Shown: positions 28,390 through 37,863 of the stretch, piece by piece | Layout: each line of letters starts with the position of its first letter | Numbering within the stretch: the first letter of the stretch is position 1 | From: an uncultured Lachnospiraceae bacterium | GTDB lineage: Bacteria > Bacillota > Clostridia > Lachnospirales > Lachnospiraceae | Assembly (NCBI GenBank): GCA_947574135.1 | Contig: CANPIM010000004.1 | Location: forward strand, 1 to 64,000 | Length of the DNA: 64,000 nt | Direction: 5' to 3' | Translations under genes and position numbers: made by a program | Notes under the pieces: model-generated | What the model was told of the DNA's origin: nothing | Databases searched by the model: none | What the model saw: the letters and a program-made list of their open reading frames with translations, nothing else

Positions 28390-30528
28390 CTAAAACTCAA
28401 ACACTGCCACTCCATAGGGCGGAAGCGGATAGGCAAAGGAATAGGCGAAGCCGTCGCATTCCTGCTTTGCTGCCTTGTAAATCTCCGGCTTCTCGGTTCC
28501 GGAGCCTCCAAACTCCGCCGCATCGCTGTCAAGCACCAACCTATACTGCTTTTTCTTGGGCACGCCCACCCGGTAATCCTCCCGGGCCATGGGAGTAAAG
28601 TTGCACACAAAGAGCAGATTCTTCCGCCCGGACTTTCCGCGGCGCACAAAGGAGAAGATGCTCCGGAAACAATCGTTGGGATTGATCCACTGGAAGCCCT
28701 CGGGCACACAATCCAGCTCATACAGGGCCGGACGCTTCCGATAAAGCTGTAACAGGGCCTTTACATAATTTTGCATCTGCTGATGCTTTTCCTCTCCCAG
28801 CAGGTACCAATCCAGCTCCCGGGCCTCGCTCCACTCCTGGAACTGGGCAAAATCCTGGCCCATAAACAGAAGCTTCTTTCCCGGATGCCCTATCATAAAG
28901 GAATAGGCCACCTTCAGGTTGGCAAACTTATCGTCGTAGAGCCCCGGCATCTTATTGATCATGGAGCATTTCAGATGCACCACCTCATCGTGGGACAGCA
29001 CCAGAACATAATTCTCGCTGTAGGCGTAGGTCATGGCAAAGGTCATAAGATTGTGGGCCCCTTTGCGGAACAGAGGATCCAGCTTCATGTACTCCAGGAA
29101 GTCGTTCATCCAGCCCATATTCCACTTAAAGGAGAATCCCAGGCCATCATTCTCCGGCTTATCCGTTACCTGTGGCCAGGCCGTGGATTCCTCCGCAATC
29201 ATCATGGCCCCCTGGTTCCGGCCCAAAAGCACGGAATTCAAATGCTTAAAGAACTCAATGGCCTCCAGGTTTTTATTTCCCCCGTAAATATTGGGCACCC
29301 ACTGACCGTCCTGCTTTCCGTAGTCCAGATACAGCATAGAGGCCACGGCATCCACCCGCAGGCCGTCCACATGGAATTGCTCCACCCAGTAGAGGGCATT
29401 GGCAATGAGGAAGTTCTTCACCTCACTCATCTCGTAGTTGAAAATCTTAGTGCCCCAGTCCGGGTGCTCTCCCTTCCGGGGATCCGGATACTCATACAAA
29501 GGCGCTCCGTCAAACCAGGATAATCCATGGGCATCCCTTGGAAAGTGGGCCGGCACCCAGTCCAGAATTACGCCGATTTTCTGCTTGTGTAGGTAATCCA
29601 CCAGGTACATAAAATCCTTGGGAGATCCATATCGGGAGGTGGGGGCATAGTAGCCCGTGACCTGGTAACCCCAGGAGCCGTCAAAGGGATGCTCCGCAAT
29701 GCCCATAAGCTCCACATGGGTGTAGCCCATCTCCTTCACATAGTCTGCCAGGCTGTGAGCCAGCTCCCGATAATTATAGAAGCCGTCCTCCTCCGGTCCA
29801 TGGGGATGCTTTTTCCAGGAGCCCGGATGCACCTCGTAGATAGCCATGGGCTGCTCCTTCATCTGGAATCCCTTGCGCTTTTCCATCCAGGCCTTGTCTC
29901 CCCAGGAATAATTCTCCAGATCTGCCACCTTGGAGGCATTTCCCGGCCGCATTTCCGAGGCATAGGCATAGGGGTCTGCCTTGTAATGCATGGCATGATC
30001 GGCTCCCTCGATCTGGTATTTATACAGCATTCCCTCCCAGGCTCCGGGCACAAAAATCTCATAGATGCCCAGGGGCTCCAGGCGCTTCATCTCATGCTCT
30101 TTTCCGTCCCAGCCATTGCATTCTCCAATAAGCATCACACGGAGAGCATGGGGGGCCCAAACCGCAAAGTGCACGCCCTTCTTTCCCTCCACCTCTGTGA
30201 GATGCGCTCCCAGCTTTCGGAAAATATCATAGTGATTTCCCTGTCCGAAGAGATACTGATCCAGATCCGATACAAAGCACTCCGGCAGCTTGGAAGCAGC
30301 CTTCCCTTTTCCCGTGCCCTTGACCGCTGTCTTGGCTCCAGTATTCCTGCCTGTGGTTTTTGTCTTGTCTGTGCTCCTGGCGGAGACTGCCTTGGCTTTG
30401 CCTGCTCCTTTGGCCGTCCCGGCTTTTCCTGCTGCCTTGGCTCTGCCTGCCTGCCTGGCGGACGCAGTCTTTTTCCCCTTTCCCATGTCCTCCATATCCT
30501 TTCTGCTCTTTTCTTCCATTTCCATCAC
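28390..30528 (-). CDS. glgB: 1,4-alpha-glucan branching enzyme with basic Lys/Ala/Gly-rich N-terminal tail
   Basis: GVHFAVWAPHALRVMLIGECNGWDG (CBM48); GLRVDAVASMLYLDY; LSHDEVVHLK. Confidence 0.95.
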   Translation of the reverse strand: MMEMEEKSRKDMEDMGKGKKTASARQAGRAKAAGKAGTAKGAGKAKAVSARSTDKTKTTGRNTGAKTAVKGTGKGKAASKLPECFVSDLDQYLFGQGNHYDIFRKLGAHLTEVEGKKGVHFAVWAPHALRVMLIGECNGWDGKEHEMKRLEPLGIYEIFVPGAWEGMLYKYQIEGADHAMHYKADPYAYASEMRPGNASKVADLENYSWGDKAWMEKRKGFQMKEQPMAIYEVHPGSWKKHPHGPEEDGFYNYRELAHSLADYVKEMGYTHVELMGIAEHPFDGSWGYQVTGYYAPTSRYGSPKDFMYLVDYLHKQKIGVILDWVPAHFPRDAHGLSWFDGAPLYEYPDPRKGEHPDWGTKIFNYEMSEVKNFLIANALYWVEQFHVDGLRVDAVASMLYLDYGKQDGQWVPNIYGGNKNLEAIEFFKHLNSVLLGRNQGAMMIAEESTAWPQVTDKPENDGLGFSFKWNMGWMNDFLEYMKLDPLFRKGAHNLMTFAMTYAYSENYVLVLSHDEVVHLKCSMINKMPGLYDDKFANLKVAYSFMIGHPGKKLLFMGQDFAQFQEWSEARELDWYLLGEEKHQQMQNYVKALLQLYRKRPALYELDCVPEGFQWINPNDCFRSIFSFVRRGKSGRKNLLFVCNFTPMAREDYRVGVPKKKQYRLVLDSDAAEFGGSGTEKPEIYKAAKQECDGFAYSFAYPLPPYGVAVFEF

Positions 30529-30659
30529 CTTTTATCTTATTTTGTATATTTCTTATTGTATTTAAAGTTCCGCTGCAGTCCATCCAAGCCCCCAGCATCT
30601 GGAAACATTTTCGTTTATTACACGTCCGAAAATGCTTCCGGGTCTTGCACGGACAGCAG

Positions 30660-32882
30660 CTAATTAAAAACAGAATATCCGGTTTTATCCGCCTCCGTGA
30701 TTTCCCGAATCACCCGGCAGGGTACCCCGGCTGCCATGACATTGGCCGGAATATCCTTTGTCACCACGCTTCCGGAACCAATGACAACGTTATCTCCAAT
30801 GGTCACGCCTGGATTGATATGCACGCCGGCCCCGATCCACACATGATTTCCTATGCGCACCGGCCTTGCATAGCAGGCGCCGGCCGCCCGCTCCCCGGCA
30901 TCCATGGCATGGTTGGAGGTATAAATCCCAACCCGGGGCCCAAACAGCACATGATCCCCGATGGTGATTCCCCCGGCATCCAGCATTATGCAGTCAAAGC
31001 TGGCATAAAAATCATTTCCAATGGAGATGTTGTAGCCAAACTCGCAGCGAAACACGGGCTCAAAATGCACATTTCTTCCCACAGACTGCAATAGCCTGGA
31101 AAGAAGCTCCCGGCGCTCCTCCTCTGGCCTGCCAAAGCTCTCATTATAGGCATTGGCAAGAAGCACCGCCTTTTCCCGGGCCGCTATAAGCTCCGGCGTC
31201 AGGTCATTGTACATGGAACCGCTCAGGGCCCGAAGCCGTTGCCGCTCCAGGCTTCCGGGAGATGCCTGCTTTTTCGTAAACTCCGGGGCCGGCGTCGGCT
31301 CCTCCTTGATCGGCTTCGATGATTGTGTCGGCTCCTCCCTGGCCGGCTCCAATGATTGCACTGGCTTCTCCTTGATCGGCTCCGGTGATTGCGCCGGCTT
31401 CTCCTCGGCCGGCCGTATCGGCTCTGTAGCCTGACACGTAGGCTCCCCCTGAGGTTCTGACAGGGTCTTTGCCTTATCAACCGTTTGTGTCTCTATGGCC
31501 TGGCGCATGGAGCTCTCCCTGGCTGCCCCGGCTCCTGCCACAAATACCACGCCCTCATTGGCTCCCAGGGAAACCCGCACCGTGCCGTTTTCTATGGAAA
31601 TCCCTTTTCCGGACAATACCTCTACAACGCTCTCCGTTCCCACCGGACAAGCAAACACCAGTTCTGCGCCCTGGTCGTCGCTGTTTACCGCCGTCACCAC
31701 TGCCGTGTCTCCCAGCACCCGGGCAAAGGCATACTGACGGTTCCGCAAAAGCAGCTCCCGGTAAGCCCCCTCTGTCAGGGCTGGCTGAGTCTTTTTCAGG
31801 GCCCCCAGCCTTTGAATCAGGGAAATAAGCTCCGGATGAGGCGCCTGCGCCTCCATATCCTCCAGCCGCAGGCAGGGGCGTAAGGGGTCGTCATTGCCCC
31901 CTTCCTTTTTTCCCAAAATCCCCCACTCGCTTCCATAGTAGATGGAAGGTATTCCGGGCAGGGTAAACATAAGGCTCCAGACCAGCTTTAAATGCTCCGG
32001 CTTATGCAGCTTGCTGGCCAGGCGGTCCACATCATGATTGTCCACAAAGGAATAGAGCCTTCTTCCCCGGTAGATTCCTCCGTTTTCGTCAAACTGCCGG
32101 CGAATGGTGTGGGCAATCTCAAAATAGTTATGGTCATTATGTCCTGAGTACAGCCCCTTGTGGAGCTCGTAGTTTGTCACAGAATGCAGCAGGCCGTTTT
32201 CCGTCCACCGGGCGTAATCCCCGTGGATCACCTCTCCCATAAGCCAGAAATCCTCCTTTTCCCGGGCCGTCATCTCCCGCATTTCCCGGAGGAACTGGAA
32301 ATCCAGACAGTCTGCACAGTCCAGCCGGATGCCGTCAATGTCAAATTCCCGGATCCAGAAGCGGATCACATCAAACAAGTATTGCCTCACGTCCCCATTC
32401 CACTGATTCAGGGCCGGCAGCTCAAAATAATTGTGCCAGGCGCTGTACCAGAAGCCGTCATGGTAGCCGGTGTCTCCCCCGAAATTTACATCCCGATACC
32501 AATCCCGGTAGGGAGAGGCCTCCCGGTTCCTCTTCAAATCCTGAAAGGCAAAAAATTCCCGTCCCGTGTGGTTGAAAACTCCGTCCACCACCACCCGCAC
32601 GCCGGCGTCATGGCATTCCTTTACAAACCGAATAAAATCCTCATTGCTTCCCAGTCTGCGGTCCACTCGCTTATAGTCCCGGGTATCGTATCCATGGCTG
32701 CTGGACTCAAACAGGGGCCCGATATAGACCGCCGTGCATCCCAGCTCAGCCATATGGGGAATCCACTTCTCCAGCTCCAAAAAACGGTGTACCGTCTCCT
32801 CGCTCTCCTGGTATTTGGGCGCTCCTGCAAGTCCTAAAGGGTACATATGGTAGAACACCGCTTCCTCATACCATTTACTCAT
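30660..32882 (-). CDS. GH13 alpha-glycosidase fused to a maltose/sugar O-acetyltransferase-like (left-handed beta-helix) domain
   Basis: N-terminal GH13 (VVVDGVFNHTG, GIRLDCADCLDF, GEVIHGDY, FVDNHDVDR); C-terminal YNDLTPELIAAREKAVLLANAYNES...SNHAMDAGERAAGACYARPVRIGNHVWIGAGVHINPGVTIGDNVVIGSGSVVTKDIPANVMAAGVPCRVIREI. Confidence 0.9.
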   Translation of the reverse strand: MSKWYEEAVFYHMYPLGLAGAPKYQESEETVHRFLELEKWIPHMAELGCTAVYIGPLFESSSHGYDTRDYKRVDRRLGSNEDFIRFVKECHDAGVRVVVDGVFNHTGREFFAFQDLKRNREASPYRDWYRDVNFGGDTGYHDGFWYSAWHNYFELPALNQWNGDVRQYLFDVIRFWIREFDIDGIRLDCADCLDFQFLREMREMTAREKEDFWLMGEVIHGDYARWTENGLLHSVTNYELHKGLYSGHNDHNYFEIAHTIRRQFDENGGIYRGRRLYSFVDNHDVDRLASKLHKPEHLKLVWSLMFTLPGIPSIYYGSEWGILGKKEGGNDDPLRPCLRLEDMEAQAPHPELISLIQRLGALKKTQPALTEGAYRELLLRNRQYAFARVLGDTAVVTAVNSDDQGAELVFACPVGTESVVEVLSGKGISIENGTVRVSLGANEGVVFVAGAGAARESSMRQAIETQTVDKAKTLSEPQGEPTCQATEPIRPAEEKPAQSPEPIKEKPVQSLEPAREEPTQSSKPIKEEPTPAPEFTKKQASPGSLERQRLRALSGSMYNDLTPELIAAREKAVLLANAYNESFGRPEEERRELLSRLLQSVGRNVHFEPVFRCEFGYNISIGNDFYASFDCIMLDAGGITIGDHVLFGPRVGIYTSNHAMDAGERAAGACYARPVRIGNHVWIGAGVHINPGVTIGDNVVIGSGSVVTKDIPANVMAAGVPCRVIREITEADKTGYSVFN
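31294..31413 (-). repeat. 33-bp (11-aa) tandem repeat in the GH13-acetyltransferase linker
   Basis: EKPAQSPEPIK / EKPVQSLEPAR / EEPTQSSKPIK / EEPTPAPEFTK. Confidence 0.85.
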
Positions 32883-32929
32883 CGTTCACTCTCCTTTTTC
32901 TCTATGTCTTTCTCCTAACACCCTTCCCA

Positions 32930-33508
32930 TCAGGAGTAAATTCCATGCATAAACTGATGTACCAGGGAATAAATTTCTTCATCGGAGACGCAAAGATTCT
33001 CCTCCCTGCCTTCCTCAAATTTCATTTCTATAAAATAATGAACCAGACCGCAAAAGCCCAGCCCAAACTGCCGCTGCCGGCCACGCATATTTCCCAGCTG
33101 AGCCGCTGCCGCCTCAAAAATATTCCGGATAAGCTGCTGCTGCCGCAATACATAGGGGCGGGCACAGCGATAGGGCTCACTCTCCCTGGGATAGTGAAAC
33201 AGGGAAAAAAGCAGGTCATAAAACCGGGGGGATCTTTTGGCAAAATCCATAAAAGCCCTGGCACAGGCGCACAAAGTCCCCCGCAAATCCCCCTCATAAG
33301 CAGTGGCCTGCTCCAGCCGCTCCAAAAAGGGGGCGCACCCCCGCTCCAATAGCTCCTGCAAAAGTCCGTATTTACTTTTAAAATAATAATACAGCGTGGG
33401 CTTTGTCACTCCGGCCCGCTCCGCGATCTCCTGAACTCCCACCGCATCATAGCCTCTGTCGCAAAACAGCTCCAGCGCATTCTCTAAAATCTCTTCTCGT
33501 TTTTCCAT
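32930..33508 (-). CDS. TetR-family transcriptional regulator
   Basis: ENALELFCDRGYDAVGVQEIAERAGVTKPTLYYYFKSKYGLLQELL. Confidence 0.94.
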   Translation of the reverse strand: MEKREEILENALELFCDRGYDAVGVQEIAERAGVTKPTLYYYFKSKYGLLQELLERGCAPFLERLEQATAYEGDLRGTLCACARAFMDFAKRSPRFYDLLFSLFHYPRESEPYRCARPYVLRQQQLIRNIFEAAAAQLGNMRGRQRQFGLGFCGLVHYFIEMKFEEGREENLCVSDEEIYSLVHQFMHGIYS

Positions 33509-33527
33509 CTTATTCCTCTGTACCTAT

Positions 33528-33547
33528 TATATACCGTTCGGTATATA
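33528..33547. promoter_or_regulatory. Inverted repeat, probable TetR operator
   Basis: TATATACCG-TT-CGGTATATA (9-2-9), 20 bp upstream of the TetR start codon. Confidence 0.75.
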
Positions 33548-33603
33548 GCGTCAAGTCTAAAGAGAAGAAGGGAATTTCTCCTTCGCGAATAAGGGCCTGC
33601 ACC

Positions 33604-34038
33604 TTAGATCACATAATTGCAGATTTCCTCCTGCCTGATTAAATCCGCCAGCGTAAACTGCTCCAAATACTGGGTGATCACCTGATCCAATCCCCTCCAG
33701 AGGGACAGGGTACGGCACTTTTCCATCCGGGGACATGTCTGTCCCCCTTCCAGACAGGCAACCGGAACCAGAGGGCCCTCCATCCATGCAAGAATCTCCC
33801 GAATGCTATATTCCTCCGGCGCCCGGCTCAAACGGTATCCGCCGCCTTTCCCCCGCAAAGCCGTAAGGAAGCCGCCCTTTATCAGCCCCTTTACAAGAAT
33901 CTCCAAATATTTCTCCGAGATCTCCTGCCTTTTTGCAACGTCCTTCAAGGGTACATAGCCTTCTGCCTGATTCTCTGCAATATCAATCAAAAATCGGAGG
34001 GCATATCTGCCCTTTGTGGAAATCATCATACCTATCAC
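33604..34038 (-). CDS. Rrf2-family transcriptional regulator (CymR/IscR-like)
   Basis: MISTKGRYALRFLIDIAENQAEGYVPLKDVAKRQEISEKYLEILVKGLIKGGFLTALRGKGGGYRLSR. Confidence 0.93.
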   Translation of the reverse strand: MIGMMISTKGRYALRFLIDIAENQAEGYVPLKDVAKRQEISEKYLEILVKGLIKGGFLTALRGKGGGYRLSRAPEEYSIREILAWMEGPLVPVACLEGGQTCPRMEKCRTLSLWRGLDQVITQYLEQFTLADLIRQEEICNYVI

Positions 34039-34052
34039 CTTCCTTTTTACCT

Positions 34053-34081
34053 ATTATACTACAGGGTAAGTAGGAATTCAA
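34053..34081 (-). promoter_or_regulatory. Predicted sigma-A promoter of the Rrf2 gene
   Basis: Minus strand TTGAAT-N17-TATAAT. Confidence 0.7.
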
Positions 34082-34095
34082 TGAAATTTCTAAAT

Positions 34096-34129
34096 ACCTA
34101 TTGACAAAGTAGGTTAATAGGTTTATACT
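34096..34129 (+). promoter_or_regulatory. Predicted sigma-A promoter of the metY-cysK unit with inverted repeat spanning the -35
   Basis: TTGACA-N17-TATACT (34101-34129); ACCTATT (34096-34102) / AATAGGT (34116-34122) dyad. Confidence 0.75.
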
Positions 34130-34161
34130 TCCAACAAGTTCAAGAAAGGGGGAATTTTTCC

Positions 34162-35451
34162 ATGAGTAACTATAAATTTGAAACTTTGCAGCTGCATGTG
34201 GGCCAGGAGGCGCCGGATCCTGCCTCCGATTCCAGAGCCGTGCCCATTTACCAGACAGCCTCCTATGTATTCCGGGATTCCGCACATGCGGCGGCCCGCT
34301 TTGGCCTGGCTGACGCCGGCAATATCTACGGCCGGTTAACAAACTCCACTCAGGATGTGCTGGAAAAGCGCATCGCTGCCCTGGAGGGAGGCGTAGCCGC
34401 GCTTGCCCTGTCCTCCGGAGCAGCCGCCATCACCTACGCCATCGAGGCCCTTGCCCCGGACGGCGGCCATATTGTGGCCCAGAAAACCATCTATGGAGGC
34501 AGCTATAACCTCCTGGCTCACACCCTGCCTCACTACGGCATTACCACCACCTTTGTGGATGCCCACAACCTGGAGGAGCTGGAGCATGCCATCCAGGACA
34601 ACACCCGGGCCATCTATCTGGAAACCCTGGGAAATCCCAACAGTGATATTCCGGACATTGACGCCATTGCAGAGATTGCCCACCGGCACGGACTGCCTCT
34701 GGTCATTGACAATACCTTTGGCACCCCTTATCTCATTCAGCCCATCAAGCATGGGGCCGACATTGTCGTTCACTCTGCCACCAAGTTTATCGGCGGCCAT
34801 GGTACCACCCTGGGAGGCATTCTTGTCGATTCCGGGAATTTTGACTGGAGGGCCGGGGACAAATATCCTGCCATTGCCCAGGCAAATCCCAGCTATCACG
34901 GCGTTTCCTTTGTGGATGCCGCAGGTCCGGCTGCCTTTGTCACCTATGTCCGCGCAATTCTCCTCCGGGATACCGGGGCCACAATTTCTCCCTTTAACGC
35001 TTTTCTGCTTTTACAGGGAGTGGAAACCTTGTCCCTTCGCCTGGAGCGCCATGCGGAAAATGCAAAGAAGGTGGTGAAATATCTGGCCTCCCATCCCCAG
35101 GTGGAAAGGGTCCATCACCCCAGCCTGCCGGAGCACCCGGATCATGCTCTGTATAAAAAATATTTTCCTAAGGGAGGCGCCTCCATCTTTACCTTTGACA
35201 TTCAGGGCGGTCAGGAAGAAGCCTTTAGATTTATCGATAATCTGAAAATCTTCTCCCTCCTGGCCAATGTGGCTGATGTGAAAAGTCTTGTCATTCACCC
35301 GGCTACCACCACCCATTCTCAGCTCACCGCCCAGGAGCTTGCGGAACAGGGCATCCGGCCCAATACCATCCGCCTCTCTGTGGGTACAGAACATATCGAC
35401 GATATCCTGGCGGATCTGGCCCAGGGCTTTGCCGCGGTTGCACAAAGATAA
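34162..35451 (+). CDS. metY: O-acetylhomoserine sulfhydrylase (PLP Cys/Met metabolism family)
   Basis: [53 protein letters not shown]. Confidence 0.93.
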   Translation: MSNYKFETLQLHVGQEAPDPASDSRAVPIYQTASYVFRDSAHAAARFGLADAGNIYGRLTNSTQDVLEKRIAALEGGVAALALSSGAAAITYAIEALAPDGGHIVAQKTIYGGSYNLLAHTLPHYGITTTFVDAHNLEELEHAIQDNTRAIYLETLGNPNSDIPDIDAIAEIAHRHGLPLVIDNTFGTPYLIQPIKHGADIVVHSATKFIGGHGTTLGGILVDSGNFDWRAGDKYPAIAQANPSYHGVSFVDAAGPAAFVTYVRAILLRDTGATISPFNAFLLLQGVETLSLRLERHAENAKKVVKYLASHPQVERVHHPSLPEHPDHALYKKYFPKGGASIFTFDIQGGQEEAFRFIDNLKIFSLLANVADVKSLVIHPATTTHSQLTAQELAEQGIRPNTIRLSVGTEHIDDILADLAQGFAAVAQR

Positions 35452-35467
35452 AAAGGAGGAACTTATC

Positions 35468-36400
35468 ATGGCAAATATTTATACATCTGCTGATCAGCTA
35501 ATCGGAAGAACGCCTCTGCTGGAGCTTTCACACATAGAACAGGAGGAGCATCTAAAGGCCCGGCTTCTGGCAAAGCTTGAGTATTTCAATCCTGCCGGAT
35601 CGGTAAAGGATCGCATTGCCAGAGCCATGCTTGACGCGGGAGAAGCCAGCGGCCAGCTCACGCCTCAGTCTGTGATTATCGAACCCACTTCTGGCAATAC
35701 CGGTATTGGCCTGGCCTCTGTGGCCGCAGCCAGAGGCTATCGCATTATCATCGTTATGCCCGAAACCATGAGCCAGGAACGGCGGCAGCTTATGCGGGCC
35801 TATGGCGCCGAGCTGGTATTAACGGAGGGAGCCAAAGGCATGAAGGGCGCCATAGCCAGGGCCGAAGAGCTGGCCCGGGAGCTGCCCCATAGCTTTATTC
35901 CCGGTCAGTTTGCGAATCTTGCCAATCCCGCTGCCCACAAAGCTTCCACTGGCCCGGAAATCTGGGCAGACACCGACGGAAGGGTAGATATCTTTGTGGC
36001 CGGCGTGGGCACCGGCGGCACAATCACCGGTGTGGGCCAATACCTAAAGGAACAAAATCCCGCCGTAAAGATCGTGGCCGTGGAGCCAAAAGACTCTCCC
36101 GTGCTCAGCCAGGGCCGGGCCGGCTCCCACAAAATTCAGGGAATCGGGGCCGGCTTTGTCCCGGATGTGCTGGATACCCATGTCTATGACCAGGTTTTCC
36201 CCGTGTCCAACGAAGATGCCTTTGCCACAGGAAAACGCATTGGACGGAAGGAAGGCGTATTGGTGGGAATTTCCTCCGGTGCAGCAGTCTATGCGGCAAT
36301 CGCCCTGGCCAAACAGCCGGAAAATGCAGACAAAACCATTGTAGCCCTGCTTCCGGATACGGGTGATCGGTATCTGTCCACTGCGCTTTTTGCCGATTGA
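35468..36400 (+). CDS. cysK: Cysteine synthase A
   Basis: [46 protein letters not shown]; start at 35468 after AGGAGG. Confidence 0.95.
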   Translation: MANIYTSADQLIGRTPLLELSHIEQEEHLKARLLAKLEYFNPAGSVKDRIARAMLDAGEASGQLTPQSVIIEPTSGNTGIGLASVAAARGYRIIIVMPETMSQERRQLMRAYGAELVLTEGAKGMKGAIARAEELARELPHSFIPGQFANLANPAAHKASTGPEIWADTDGRVDIFVAGVGTGGTITGVGQYLKEQNPAVKIVAVEPKDSPVLSQGRAGSHKIQGIGAGFVPDVLDTHVYDQVFPVSNEDAFATGKRIGRKEGVLVGISSGAAVYAAIALAKQPENADKTIVALLPDTGDRYLSTALFAD

Positions 36401-36531
36401 ATTTCGTAGCCCCACAATGAATTATCATACATTCGCCTTTGCATACACTTTACACACGGAAATCCTCTCAGAGAAAATCTGGACAATCCTATGCCAGACT
36501 GATAAAATAGGGGCAAAGGAGAGTGAACATT

Positions 36532-37782
36532 ATGGCAGCTGTTTTGAGCAATGAAGTAAAGCAGGCCCTTGAAGACATTTACTACAAGGAGCGCACCGGC
36601 CGCGGAAAGGAAGCCCTGGCCCTGCTGGAGAGAGCCTCAGCCAAGGGAGATGGGGATGCCAGCTGCATCCTGGCCCGGTGCTACTGCGGCCGGCAATATG
36701 TGTGGGCAGGCCATGGTTTTCTGGAGGACGACGACAAGGCGATCCACTTTCTTCACAAATCTGTGGAGCAGGGAAGCGCTCTTGGAGTTCTGGTGGCCCT
36801 GCGCAGCGGGGAGTTATCTCCTTCCATGGAGGAGAAAATGCCCTTTGCCAGCCTCCAGGAGGCCCTTCTGCAGGCAGAGGCGCTGGCCCAGAGTGGCGAT
36901 GCCTTTTCCCAGTATGTGGTGGGAAATGTGTATTTTTGGTGGGATTTTCTGCGAATCTACAAGAAGGACCGGAATTCCTTCCCCAGCCACGAGGCCTTCA
37001 AAGCCTATTTAAAAGAAAATATTTCCAAATGTGAGGACTGGTTCTGGAAAGCCTTCCGGGGCGGTATGTATTTTGCCGCCAACAATCTCAACCAATACTA
37101 TGAAAAGGGTGACGAGGATATTATCCCTCCCCAGCCGGAAAAGGCCCGGGATCTGTGGCGCATAGGCGCGGAGTACGGCCACCCCATTGATCAGGCCATC
37201 TACGCCGACGAGCTCACCAAGGCAGGGCGGAAGGAGGAGGCCCTTCAGTGGTATAAAAAGGCCGCCGAGGGAGGCCATCCCGGCGCATGGTACGACGTGG
37301 GACGCTGCTATTTTTCCGGGGAGGGCACAGTCAAGGACGCCTCCTACGCAGTTTCCTGCTTTGAGCGGGAGCTGGCACGGGATCCCATTTATACCGGGGC
37401 CTGCAACCTGCTGGGAAAGGCATACTTTTTAGGGGACGGTGTGCCCCAGGACTATGCCAAAGCCTATGAATATCTGTCCACCGCCTTCTACAGGCAGGAC
37501 AGCAAATGGGGCGCCTTCTACCTGGCTAAGTGCTGCTTCAACGGATGGGGCACTCCCCAGGATTACAGGCAGGCTTTTCAGTTTCTCAGTTATGTGAATC
37601 GGAGCAATGAGGAAGCGGATTACATGCGGGGTGTTATCTATGCCCGGGGCCTGGGCGGCGTGGCAGAGGATATCCCCACAGGCGTGACCTACCTGCAAAA
37701 GGCGGGAAATTTCCCCAAAGCCAAGGAAGAGCTGCGCAACTACAAGAGGACCCTGTTTGGCAAATGGGTTCGGCGTGGATAA
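36532..37782 (+). CDS. Sel1-like/TPR repeat protein
   Basis: Repeated Sel1-type units (GAWYDVGRCYFSGEGTVKDASYAVSCF; ACNLLGKAYFLGDGVPQDYAKAYEYL). Confidence 0.85.
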   Translation: MAAVLSNEVKQALEDIYYKERTGRGKEALALLERASAKGDGDASCILARCYCGRQYVWAGHGFLEDDDKAIHFLHKSVEQGSALGVLVALRSGELSPSMEEKMPFASLQEALLQAEALAQSGDAFSQYVVGNVYFWWDFLRIYKKDRNSFPSHEAFKAYLKENISKCEDWFWKAFRGGMYFAANNLNQYYEKGDEDIIPPQPEKARDLWRIGAEYGHPIDQAIYADELTKAGRKEEALQWYKKAAEGGHPGAWYDVGRCYFSGEGTVKDASYAVSCFERELARDPIYTGACNLLGKAYFLGDGVPQDYAKAYEYLSTAFYRQDSKWGAFYLAKCCFNGWGTPQDYRQAFQFLSYVNRSNEEADYMRGVIYARGLGGVAEDIPTGVTYLQKAGNFPKAKEELRNYKRTLFGKWVRRG

Positions 37783-37863
37783 CGCTTTCCCGTTTCTGCA
37801 AAGGCATCCTCTCTTCCCAAGGGCGCGCACCGGCGAGAGAGGGCATCCCCACAGGAGGTCCCC

